NCBI GenBank assembly: GCA_020631735.1 | Contig: CM036179.1 | Span: forward strand, 22,559,063 to 22,623,062 | Length of the DNA stretch: 64,000 bases | Reading direction: 5' to 3' | From: Saccharum officinarum | Lineage: Eukaryota > Streptophyta > Magnoliopsida > Poales > Poaceae | In this document: piece after piece, positions 54,070 through 64,000 of the stretch | Position numbering within the stretch: position 1 is the first letter of the stretch | How the letters are laid out: each line of letters starts with the position of its first letter | Position numbers and translations under genes: made by a program | Notes under the pieces: generated by a model | The model's database searches: none | Told to the model about the DNA's origin: nothing | What the model saw: only the letters and a program-made list of their open reading frames with translations

Positions 54070-54857
54070 GCTAGCAATTTTTTCTTTGTATATATGCAAA
54101 TTAGGCAGTGTAGTAGTGCAAAATTTTTTAGAGGGTTAGTGCAAATAAAGTCTTGCTCACTATGCAGGGGCAATGAGATCCATGGTGCGTGCATCCTGGG
54201 AGCAGGAAGCGGCAGCGATGGCCGATTTTGCAGCAGCACCCCAGTGGCATGGAGCACAGACATGTGGGCAGCATCCGTCATCCGAGAAGTGTCGATGCTG
54301 ACTATCCAGGGTATGCACTTCAAATCCTCCGTCCTATCCCTGCTTAGTACTGAATGAATTTGTCTGAATGAGTGAATCCCTGAGCTTTGCCTACAAATGC
54401 TGCACATTTGATGATGAAAAAGACTATTTGCAGTTATGAGAGTGAAATCTAAATAAATTTATTTATCAATTGTGATTCAGAATAATTGTACGTATGCAAG
54501 TGCTTGTAATTATTTATAAAAAAGACATTATTATTTAGCTATTTATAGACTGGTGTGCTTGTCAAGTAATGTGCTCTATGCGTTATTAGTAGCATCAGTT
54601 ATGTACCTAATTATACGCAGTAAAACTAGACGACTACAGATCATGAGTAAGACTATAAGAGAAACAATATGAAATGAGAATCTGTGAGAACCTGTGTGGA
54701 TGTGGATTTTTTATTTGGGAAAGGGATTGGGGGAATCGATTTATGGACAAACTAAGTACTGTAATAAGCTACCTCCTGCTCCTCCTACTGAGCACCTGTC
54801 AAAAATTATTTGCTTGCAAAGTTTGAAATAAAGAAATCACTAGATAGCACATAGCAC
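54070..54857 (+). other. Unclassified DNA with one exon-like segment
   Basis: Continues the background broken at 35232. A segment at about 54166-54310 is bounded by acceptor-like CACTATGCAG and donor-like CCAG|GGTATGC and is open in two frames. One reads GNEIHGACILGAGSGSDGRF, which I do not recognise. The last 8 bp (CATAGCAC) are the target duplication of the hAT MITE. Confidence 0.35.
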
Positions 54858-55401
54858 TAGCGATGAAAACGGACGGAAACGGACGGAAAAACCCTATTTC
54901 TACTTCTGTTTCTATATTTTTTTTGGCGGAAACGGAATCGGGTTCGGAAAATACGGGTTCAGAAACGGAATCGGAATATGCGGACATACGGAAACGAACA
55001 AATACGGACGGAGAGCCAGAAAATTAAATTAAGATCACATAATATAATATTCTCAAAGTATACATATATAAAGTCATGTAATAATATATACAAAGTTTAA
55101 TATTCATTTACATGCTATGTACGTGAACATAACATGCATATTTGGTGATTCGTAGTTATATTAACATAACATAAGGACATGTAATTGTTGAACATGTTGA
55201 GCATGATTGAAAACGGGATAAAAACGGAATAAATACGGGTCTATTCCATATTAAAACGGGATTACTCGGAAACGGACGGAAAACACCATTTTCTACTTCC
55301 GCAAATACGAAAACGGGATCTCGCAAATACGGAAACGGACGGAAAAATATAGAAAACGGAACGGGACGGTACGGGAAAAATTCCGTCCGTTTTCATCCCT
55401 A
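54858..55401 (+). mobile_element. Non-autonomous hAT element (MITE), 544 bp
   Basis: Terminal inverted repeats TAGCGATGAAAACGGACGG and the complement of CCGTCCGTTTTCATCCCTA (one mismatch), with a perfect 8-bp target duplication CATAGCAC at 54850-54857 and 55402-55409. Both ends are densely filled with ACGGAAACGG-type subterminal repeats. The middle is AT-rich without coding capacity. An 8-bp duplication and TA(G) ends are diagnostic of hAT. Confidence 0.92.
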
Positions 55402-55984
55402 CATAGCACTATACTAAGCTACCTCTTGTTGGCCACGTACAGGTGCCTTATTGTTATGAATGTGCCACTATATTTCTATTGTTTTGCATTCCTTGGTGTG
55501 TAGACGTTGGTTGCCATGTAGGGCATCACGTGCTTTTGTATCCACGCCAATGTAGTTTTTTTTCTGAATCTTCTGTTTCGTTTGCCTTGCATGTTCAGTG
55601 AGGAAATGCTTTGTTCTTGTACTGATAGTCCAACTTGATTAATCAGTTCAATTTACACCTAATACCAACACATTTGGTTCCCTTTTCATATGTTGCAACC
55701 AGCCTGGATGTGTAGTCAGTTCCCTTGGAGGTGAGATCTATGATCTATTCAGTAGTAAGATAGGCACATGTACACAGATGGCTGTTGTACTAATGCTAAA
55801 AATAATGCTTGAAACCTATCCTTGCTGCATTGAACCTAGACTTGCTTATTTCTCTGAACTTATTCGCATCTATTTGTATGTTTGAACTTGTGTGATGAAA
55901 CCTAGAAATAGTGTGATGTTTGAACCTACAAGCAATTGTGTCCTCTGTCTTATGCTCTGGAATGTATGTGGATGATAGCTTGGC
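55402..55984. other. AT-rich unclassified DNA
   Basis: Starts with the right target duplication of the hAT MITE. Nothing gene-like or repetitive recognised; the short frames are chance. Confidence 0.4.
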
Positions 55985-56420
55985 TAATATGTATGAGATG
56001 TGATGAGATTGCTGGAAACATCTATGTGACATTCGTCATTGAATTAATACATATGGCAATGCCACATTCATCACAATGTAAATGTCACAAAATCTGCCCT
56101 ATCGTCACAATAACTAGTCTAAATCAGGGCTCCTAGTGTAAACGGTTCATGTATTAGGTGACGAGTTGACCAACCAATATGTGACAGTTGCAGTTGTCAT
56201 TAAATGACAATAATATATGACAACACATCAAAACCGTCACAAAAGGTCGTCACATTTTGTGACGGTTTTCCATATTATCGTCACAAGGTACATTTTGTGA
56301 TGGTCGTTATATGATGACTAGCGTGACGCTGCTTTTTTGTCATATGATTCTTTTTATAACAAATCCTATATTTACCATGACATTTTCAGTTTGTCATACA
56401 AACCTAGATTTTTTGTAGTG
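55985..56420 (-). mobile_element. CACTA-type transposon end
   Basis: Ends in plus ...TTTTTTGTAGTG at 56420, i.e. CACTACAAAAAATCTAGG on the minus strand, the standard CACTA terminus. The preceding 400 bp contain many GTCACAAA/TTTGTGAC and GTGACGG subterminal motifs in both orientations. No opposite terminus was found. It could lie left of the gap at 31792, making 31892-56420 (minus insertions) one element; that is a hypothesis. Confidence 0.6.
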
Positions 56421-56766
56421 AACTTTGCTCGAGGATGAGCGGAGAGCTAAGTGTGGGGGCTTGTTGGTGGTCCTTAGCTCATATATTCAACCGCCAATTA
56501 TCACATAAAATTACCCAATATGACCCCAAACTTAGACATAGGGATTTAGAACTAACGATTTTCACAAGTTTTGGTGTTTGACAATTTGCAGGAGGGCATT
56601 TATGGAAAGTACACATAAAGGGCTAAGAATGAGCAAATAAATGGAGCTTAACCATCATTCTACACAAGCCCAAAGAGAGAAGCCCAATCATCGGACAATT
56701 CAGGGCCCAGACAAAGAGGAGAATAAGGCCAAACCCAAATGAAATCGCCGAATCTTCACAGAATAC
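56421..56766 (+). mobile_element. Athila/Tat-like 3' end: polypurine tract and LTR start
   Basis: CTCGAGGATGAGCGGAGAGC followed by AAGTGTGGGGGC is the characteristic tail and polypurine tract of grass Athila/Tat elements. The LTR begins TGTTGGTGGTCC at 56462 and is cut at 56767 by Sirevirus C. The upstream body is absent because the CACTA terminus abuts at 56420. Confidence 0.65.
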
Positions 56767-58328
56767 TGCTGAAAGCATCAAGGCCCCTAGAATGGGTTTC
56801 GATGACTGATGACAATGGTTAATTATCATAACTAACATGTGTTTTGCAGAGATGATAGAATGTTAGGTCATGATAATGGAAATTGTGGGCGATATGGTTA
56901 TTATACCCCTTATCGATGAAAATTGTTTCGGTTTTCAAAGGATGGTCAACAAGGTTAAGGACGGTTAGTTCCGAACGTCGAATGTGTTGAGTGACGTTCG
57001 GATTAGTCGTTAGGACTTTCGTTTTCTCCTTTGGCCATACTATTAAGGGGAGCATGGATGGGTAGCTTGACCTAGATAAGTCTAACGGTTTAGGTGTGGT
57101 GCACACTTGCCAAACTTAGCACTAGGTAGCTACGAAGATTGCCTAAAACTATTCGGGAGTCAAAGCCATTGAATTGGAAGTGAATGGAGCAGGAAAAGGT
57201 GCATTGGACGCTGTAGACAGAAGCATCGAACCCTGTGCCAGTGTCCGGTGTAGTGTTGTTTTGTGCAGATCGGTAGGCAGGATGCATCGGACGCTCCTGA
57301 GGTGCAGCGTTGGACATAATGGTGCGAAAGCGGCATCGGATGCTGAGCGTCCGGTGACTCATCGGATGCCCGGCTAAGGCGCATCCTTTGCGGTCCAGTA
57401 AGCAACCAGACCAGAAAAACAGTCGTCGGACGCGTTCGATGGGTATGCACTGGGCGCAGGCCCGAGTCTAGTGATAACTTAACGACTAGTTCGCACTGTT
57501 TGGTTCAGAAGGCGTAGTTGTATACATCGGACGCGTTCGGTGGTATGCACCTGAGCGTCCGGTGACCCTGACTCGAACTAGTTTGAAGATAACGGTTGGG
57601 AGAGTTAAGGGAGAGTATAAATATAACCCCTACCCCTCTATTGGAGCTCTCTTGCTCATTTGTTCAGCTGAGAAACACCTTTCAAGTGCAAGGGAGTGCA
57701 AGAGCCCTAGTGAGGATTGTGATTTGAGAATCCAAGATTAAGGACCCTCATTAGTGTGTAGGGAGTAGCAAGTGTGCATCCACCTACTCATTAGGCTTTC
57801 TATGGTTAAGTGAGAGTTCTTGCTTGTTACTCTTGGTGATCGCCATCACCTAGACGGCATGGTGGTGATTGAGAGTTCGGTGATCATCCGGCAGAGCTTG
57901 TGGATGATCCAACTCATCTTGTGAGCGGTTGTGGGTGATTCACCACGACAGAGTGTCAAAGAATCAGCCCATAGAGAGTACTTAATCCTTGCGTGGATCA
58001 AGGGGAGCTACACCCTTGTGCGGGTGCTCCAACAAGGACTAGTGGGGAGTGGCGACTCTCCGATACCTCGGGAAAACATCACCGTGTTCTTTGCCCCTTT
58101 TTATTTTCAAGCAATTTCTTTCGAGCATTACTTTCATTGTTTGTTTGCATTCCTAGAATTGCCATGCTAGAATAGGATTTGGAACCTAAGGTGCAAAACT
58201 TTTTATCGGTAGAATCATTAGGAACATTTTTTGGTAGTAGGGGTGAATCATGGGCTAGTAGGACTTAATTCTTGCAATTATTTTTAGAAAACCGCAATTC
58301 ACCCCCTCTGGGCATCCTGATCCTTTCA
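56767..58328 (+). repeat. 5' LTR of Sirevirus C (1562 bp)
   Basis: TGCTGAAAGCATCAAGGCCC to GATCCTTTCA. It contains diverged CGGACGC motifs (57260-57560) and a TATA-like GTATAAATATAACC near 57613. A PBS-like TGGTATCGGAGC follows at 58331. Confidence 0.85.
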
Positions 58329-58381
58329 ATTGGTATCGGAGCCGAGTTCCTCCTTAATTAGGCTTAACCGCCTAGAGCAAG

Positions 58382-59138
58382 ACGTCTAACGGGGAAGGAC
58401 CATCCTCATCTTTGAGGGAGATGATTTTCCATACTGAAAATCGCATGGAGGCGTACCTCGAAGCCATAGATGTCGGGTGTCTTAGAGCCCACCGAAGGGC
58501 TTCCTAAAGTCAAGGATCCTGCTATCCTATTGGTGAGAGGAGAAGTACGACCGGTGGAATGCAAAGGCAAAAAATGCACTCTTCCGAGGCCTTAGCAAGA
58601 ATATCTTCAAACGTGTGCGTAATGCAAAATACGCTCATGAATTGTGGGAAAACCTTTGTGGCTCTCCATGAGGGAATTAAGAGTGAGCGTGAGGAACGCT
58701 ATCATATTGCTTTGAAGAAGATTAATTCGTTTGAGATGCTTCCCAAAGAAAGTGCTAATGACATGTACACTCGCTTGAATGTTCTTGTAGAGGATCTCAA
58801 TGCTCTTGGCTCACTCAAATGAGTCCATCGAATGTTGCAAGGAGGATCTTGAGTGCTCTTCCCATTGAGAAGTATGGCCATATTATCACCGTGCTTCACC
58901 AAAGCGATCTCTCCACCGCAACACCGACACAAGTATTGGGAAAGATCATGCTCATGAGATGTACATGCACATTCCAGAAGGGGGCTCATCATCTCCAAGA
59001 AGAAGGACTTGGCCTTCAAAGCTAGCCATGAAGTGGTCACCATGACAAGAAGAAGAAGAGCCAAGCCATGATTGTTCAAGAAAGTTCAAGTGAAGAGTGA
59101 CATGATGATGCATCACTTGCTCTCATGGTGAGGAAAAC
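58382..59138 (+). pseudogene. gag: Sirevirus C gag remnant
   Basis: Collinear with gag of Sirevirus B. The start codon position reads ACG (58382-58384). An early Trp codon is TGA (about 58435), and several single-base indels shift the frame (near 58480, 58655, 58815, 58950). Only the gag core is present (REERYHIALKKINSFEMLPK, ANDMYTRLNVLVEDLNALG at 58690-58822). Not functional. Confidence 0.85.
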
Positions 59139-59238
59139 NNNNNNNNNNNNNNNNNNNNNNNNNNNNNNNNNNNNNNNNNNNNNNNNNNNNNNNNNNNNNN
59201 NNNNNNNNNNNNNNNNNNNNNNNNNNNNNNNNNNNNNN
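59139..59238. other. Assembly gap, 100 N
   Basis: Interrupts the Sirevirus C gag. The far side begins inside a chromovirus LTR, so sequence is missing on both sides. Confidence 0.98.
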
Positions 59239-61853
59239 ACCTTCTTACCTGATTGGCCCGAAGGCCCGTCGGACGGCCTCTTCTCCTCCGCGCTGGCGCC
59301 TGCGACCGGGGCCGGCCCAGCAGCCCGAGCCAGCGCCGCATCAGCCCAGGCGAAGCCGCGCGCATTTTTCTCTCTCGGGTGACGCTGACGAACCGGGCCC
59401 CCTTGTCAGCGCCTCTTCTTCCTCCGATCGTAACCGAGACGAACACCGGTTCCAACCGAATCAAATCTTCTAGTTTGGATTTCCTAACCGAATCGATGAA
59501 GTGAACCTATAAAGGGGTAGCCGGGTTTCTCCTCTTTCCGTTTTTCATCTAAACGTGAGTTCCACCACGTGAAATCGAGTTTAGGGCTTCAAGTTGGTAG
59601 AGGCGGCGGCCACGGTCGCTAGGGGGTTCTAGGGTGGATTCAAGGCCGATTTCTTCGCTTGGTGAGTTTGTCATCTTCTCCTCTCCCTCCCAATGCTCTT
59701 CTTTTGAGTTTTTGTGCTTTGAATCGCGGGTTTGGAGCTCACGTCGGTCAACAATGGCGCCACCGTCCCTTGTTGCGCGCGCTCACGTATGGTCTATCGT
59801 AGTTATTCTTAATGCCTAGATGAGTTCGCATGGAGTTTCTCTACCGTTTGGATCAAACGTGGGATCGATTGGTGGTCTAGTTAGGGAGAATCGCCATCTC
59901 CGGCGAGGTGGAGCACGCCGGCCATGGTGGCCGCTGCCGGACTTGGAAAGGGGGGTCGGGTTATTCACTGTAGCGTTGCTGATGAACATGAACCATCCAA
60001 ATCGAGATCAACGGCCCAGATTAGAACTTTACCATCGCGGTTAAATTTGTTAAAGAGACCCTCAGCTTTTTAGTAATCAACCGCGGTCCGTAGCGTAAAA
60101 CTGAAAGTACGTTTTCGTGTTTGAAAAGCGTATTCTCTCCCGGTTTAAGTCAAAAATACGTTTTCAGGTATTTACAGTTTTGCCACTAGGATTGTTTTGG
60201 TCATAAAATCTTCGTTTTAACTCGATTTGATCCGTTTCAAATTGCGTTAGGTTCGTATTTGCGAGCTCTACATGTTAGTGTAGTTGTACAGTTAGTTTTG
60301 ATAATTTATTTTTCGAGTTTATAATTAAGTATTTATTTATCTATAGGAAATCTTAGAAAATTCATAACTTTCACGTTTTAACTCCGAATTTGGTGATCTT
60401 TACGTCTGTGTGATCGTAGAAACGTGTAGAAGAGTTTTATAAACTTTTATTACTGTTTTGCTACTGTTGGTGTACTGTTCTAATTGTATCTCTTTGTTTG
60501 CTTCGTGTTTGTTTGATTGGATGCATGTGTGTTGTTGATTGATGATCGAGTATAGAAGGTGAGCAGTATCTGGATGATTCGGAGTATTACTTTGAGCCAA
60601 GTCAGCAGTATCACCCGGAGAATTTTGATCAAGGCAAGTATAACACAGGACTATCCTGTTACCTAACATTGAATTATCATACATATGCATGTGCTTACCT
60701 TGACAACCTTAGAGATTATAAATTAGTGATTGTTTATCTTGATTCCTTGTCAACCTTGGAATGCATATGGGTAGCTACTGCTAGTGCTTAAACTAAGAAC
60801 AATGATCTTGTAATTTGATTAATGGATTAAGCAATCAACTATTAAGATGATTTTATTACTGTTAAAAGGGGCTAGAGCATGTGTATTATCTTGATGCTCT
60901 GGTTTCTCTCCATAAGGACTTATCTGTAAGTGATAACCGGGATATACAGTACAGCTGTGAGGGCTATATGGCTCTGGCTTTAGTTGTTCAAGAGACCTTT
61001 TCTAGCTTGTTAGAGTTACCTTAAATGGCGTAAGAATGGCTTGCCACGTTGGGTGTAGTGCGAGCCCCTGGCCTAGTGTGTATAGGCTGCGGTTGTTGTG
61101 CCACAGGGAAGGGGGGTTCTACATCTGCCTGCCGAGTGAATCTAATGGCCCTAACTTGTTAGACGAACTTTTTGAGTGGCTTTATATGGTTCTCGGGTGT
61201 TTGGGCTTGATCTCCCACTCATTTGGAAATCATGACTCACAGTGAAAGTGTACACCTCTGCGCAGAGTTAAAAACTGGTATACTAGCCGTGCTCACGGAT
61301 ACGAGCGGCCTTGGGGATTCTTATGGAATAGTTGATCATAACTGTATATATCATGCTTAATTATTGTTGATTATTATTTGCTCATGTTAATGCTATTCAT
61401 TATCCTTATTACAATTGATCATTGGTTTTTAATGGGAAGTGGTTTATCTTGATGCTACTCAATTGCAAATATATGATTAAAAGCTAAACGCAGTTAAACA
61501 ATGTCTAGCCTTTTTTGAGCCTCATGAACCCTGTGTTATATTTGTGGAGTTCGACATGGACTCACTCTTGCTATTTCCACCATAACAGATGAAGATATAG
61601 AGGAAGATTATCGGAATGAGTACTAGTCTTGGTGTCAACCAGTCAACCGTGTCCCTGTGTGGAGTTTCCACTGAAGAATTACTATTAGTTATTATTACCT
61701 ATCGTTCAAGACTATGTCTTAAATACTTATTCGTTATGTAATAAGCACTGTGATGATACTTTGTAATTTGTCAACTTATGTGTGCGACTGTTTCCTGGGG
61801 TGCACATGAGTCTTTTATGCATCCTATTTTTGTCCTTAAAAATGTGTGTGACA
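59239..61853 (+). repeat. Chromovirus LTR, plus strand, 5' end lost at gap
   Basis: Reverse-complement homologue of 42204-44830 and of 37625-38153, ending GTCCTTAAAAATGTGTGTGACA. No PBS follows, so it is a 3' or solo LTR. An exon-like stretch (about 60556-60640: EQYLDDSEYYFEPSQQY) ends at AAG|GCAAGT; after an acceptor-like CACCATAACAG (ends 61589) a terminal frame reads DEDIEEDYRNEY and stops at TAG. Phase is compatible. Inserted in the Athila-type LTR that follows. Confidence 0.8.
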
Positions 61854-62561
61854 ATCGCGGGAGTGACAGTCCTGTTGAGTCCTTTGTAGTCCTCCTCCTG
61901 AGTATAGGGCCAATAGAACACAACTATTATAGGGAAGTGATTGCTATGTTCTTGATCTTCCTTCGTAATATCCTTATGCATAGATGTAACCTTGTCCCGC
62001 CATGATTGCTAAATATGATTGCACTAATCACTATATGCTAGACTTTATAGTTAGAATAACATAGGATTTATCCTCATAGTTTGTTCTAATTCCATGCTAG
62101 TGACTATAGACTTAGAGTGTTCTATTGAGATGTTTATCATTTATTATGTGGCTAAGTGCTTATTAGTTATCATTCATTATTCATTTATATATATTTATCT
62201 TGTGACACTTACCCTGTATGAGGAGATAGACAAAGACATGGTTACACTCTCCATTACCACATGCAGTGATGCTCATTGCTCATTATCCTTAGCTTTCCCT
62301 CCCCATGTGTAAAAATATAAATAACGATACCTGGATTACTCCTGGTTAAAATGTTACATCGGTACTATCTGCGCGCTTGTGGATTTCATATTTAATTCTA
62401 GAGGAGCATTTGCATATTTAGTACCACACCTCTAGTGCCATGTTGGGGATGACAACTTGGTTTAAGTGGTGTTAGAGGTGTTGTTAAGGCATTTCTTGGC
62501 ATCATTGCTAGAGTGGAGTCAAAACCTTCATTCTTGGTGAGAGTGTTAAGAAGTGCCAACA
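61854..62561 (+). repeat. Athila-type LTR fragment, plus strand
   Basis: Complement of the Athila LTR wording: TGTTGAGTCCTTTGTAGTCC, AAATAACGATACCTGG, GCGCGCTTGTGG and the end TGTTAAGAAGTGCCAACA. The 5' part is interrupted by the LTR ending at 61853. It is distinct from the element at 36377 in sequence. Confidence 0.75.
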
Positions 62562-63491
62562 CCCAGTATCTATAAGCCTGCCAAACCTATTACGGGAGGT
62601 AGGACTACAAAGGATTCAATGAAGCTATAAAGTCACCTTCACGAGCTACCACCATCCGGAAAATCAGGGGACATTCACAAGTGACCCTAGTCGAAGCACC
62701 ACGTTTACACTACGGATACTACTTTAATCAAGGAGCTACCAAGATCAAAGCACTCAAAAGAGTTGCAAACTTGAAGAACAATATGAGCAAATTGCTTACT
62801 TGAATCAGGAGTCGATTACTAAAGAATCTCAGAAGCAAGTCCCGTGCGAAGGAACTTGATCCCAAAGAATATAGTAGCAGAGAAGCACCGACAGGTCGGA
62901 GCTCCTCCAATACTCCACTCTCCAACTCTCTCTCTATCTCCAAACAAGACTAATTTTAAGAAGAACTAATCTCTCTTGATTGCTAGCCTAGATCTCTATG
63001 GGATGTAGAATTAGGGTTTCTGGCTCTTCAGCTCTTGATCAGGAAATTCCTTAGGGAGGGGGTCCAGGCTCTGTATATATAGTCTAGTGGGGTGCACGAG
63101 AGCCATTAGATCAAACCAACTTAACGTAGGGCCAAGATGCATCCTTGGATGTGGTGGAAGGAGGTCGTAGAAGATGATAGGCGAGGCCCACAGCAGCACG
63201 CCAGGCGGCACCAAGGGGTGGGGCCGATCGGCACCCCCTAGAAGGTTCTGGCGCTTCCCTTTGCACCAGTGTCTTTTGGTGTCTTCCTGATTCTTCTAGT
63301 GTAGTTTTTGTTGTGGTCGTCTTTTTATGCAATTAAATCCTCATTTGTATGTTTTTCTGGAATAATCCTTGGAAAAATAGCAATTCACCAAAACTCATGA
63401 AAATTATCAGTAATAACCTTCTATTCTATGATATTTATGCGTTTCACAAGGAAGGTTGACGGTTCATGATATATGTTAACTACTATCAACA
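62562..63491 (-). repeat. Athila-type LTR fragment, minus strand
   Basis: Begins mid-LTR directly after the previous LTR's terminal CA (so the plus-strand LTR is inserted in it) and ends ACTATCAACA. Minus-strand TATATATA (complement near 63075-63083) and GCGAGGCC/GGCCGATCGG wording fit an Athila promoter block. No polypurine tract or PBS adjoins the outer end. Confidence 0.7.
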
Positions 63492-64000
63492 CCTGTCTTG
63501 GTTTTGAGTTTTGATTTTGGTTTGACAGGTTCAAGACCTTCACTTGTAGAAATTGGGGAGTCAACTATCTTTCCCTTACACTTTGCTTGAAGTGTGTCCT
63601 GCTCATAAGATAAGGTAGAGATCAAGTGCATGGGCTCTGTTGGTGGGAAAACACCAACGGAACCAAAAACTTTATTTATTCTTCTCTATCCTTTAGGCGT
63701 AGTGAACAAGATGAAGTTGATGTTATGTGTGTGTTCAATTATGTCATAGGTAATAAGATCAGAAGATTGAGCATGAATGTAGCATTTAAGTACATTTGGC
63801 CAAAAAGATTGAATTTCTTAACCTATAGAAGGATTGTCCATAAGGTATAACTCTTTACATGATTATGACTATCATCTTCCAGATATAAGGTGTGCAACTT
63901 TTTAGCTCATTTGGTTAAAACTATGAGATCAAGAAAGTGGTGCTAGGAACAATCTTAACATGTTGAGTTAATCAGGTTAGATCAAGTAATGGAGTTGTAA
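63492..64000. other. Unclassified flank
   Basis: AT-rich. A plus-strand frame of 74 codons (63626-63850) is not recognisable. Nothing else supported. Confidence 0.4.

Larger units (their letters stand above)
56767..59138 (+). mobile_element. Sirevirus (Ty1/copia) C, 5' part, cut by gap
   Basis: 5' LTR 56767-58328, Met PBS variant at 58331-58342 and a decayed gag up to the N gap. The layout is collinear with Sirevirus B 4914-7320. The LTR palindromes are more degenerate than in B, so this is the older copy. Confidence 0.85.

Overview
The window is repeat-dense nuclear DNA from a grass, most likely a panicoid or Andropogoneae-type genome. The basis is the mixture of Sirevirus copia elements, chromovirus (Tekay/Del-like) gypsy elements with very long LTRs, and grass-type Athila elements with a variant PBS. 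The species call is an inference. I found no intact host gene, tRNA, rRNA or CRISPR. Three 100-N scaffold gaps (12990-13089, 31792-31891, 59139-59238) cut repeats.

Layout. 1-1624: decayed zinc-knuckle retroelement ORF (minus). 1625-4913: 3' LTR and tail of a minus-strand Sirevirus (A), into which a plus-strand Sirevirus (B, 4914-12989: 5' LTR, gag, frameshifted pol) is inserted; the gap cuts off its 3' LTR. 13090-13932: truncated chromovirus LTR. 13933-17256: unclassified DNA containing a solo gypsy LTR. 17257-31791: a full-length, young chromovirus with about 3.95-kb LTRs. 31892-35232 and 54070-56420: an older background, possibly one CACTA-like element, with a degenerate tandem/inverted repeat, GC-rich exon-like DNA and a hAT MITE. 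Into it went an Athila-type solo LTR (35233-36376 plus 53371-54069), then an Athila element (36377-53370, minus), then a deleted chromovirus (37625-45028, minus). The last two have perfect 5-bp target duplications. 56421-64000: Athila/Tat 3' end, a third Sirevirus (C), another chromovirus LTR, and two Athila LTR fragments.

The most interesting object is in the chromovirus at 17257-31791. Between its primer-binding site and gag it carries an extra ORF (22005-22979, 324 aa). Immediately after the start Met the protein reads ARTKQTARKSTGG, identical to the first 13 residues of mature histone H3. The match continues to residue 21 with only K14R and K18R. No histone fold follows; instead there is an unrecognised domain, a long coiled coil and an acidic tail. 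The K4 and K9 methylation sites are kept while the K14 and K18 acetylation sites are arginine. The same element's integrase ends in a chromodomain-like segment. This looks like a retrotransposon-encoded histone H3-tail mimic. Its function is inference.

A second unusual signal is in the LTRs of the same family. They look like small spliced genes, and a 21-codon terminal exon differs between a diverged LTR copy (13090-13932) and the young LTRs almost only at synonymous third positions. Several pol frameshifts fall in G runs that are one base short, and the two LTRs of the young element differ largely by homopolymer indels, so some apparent breaks may be assembly errors.
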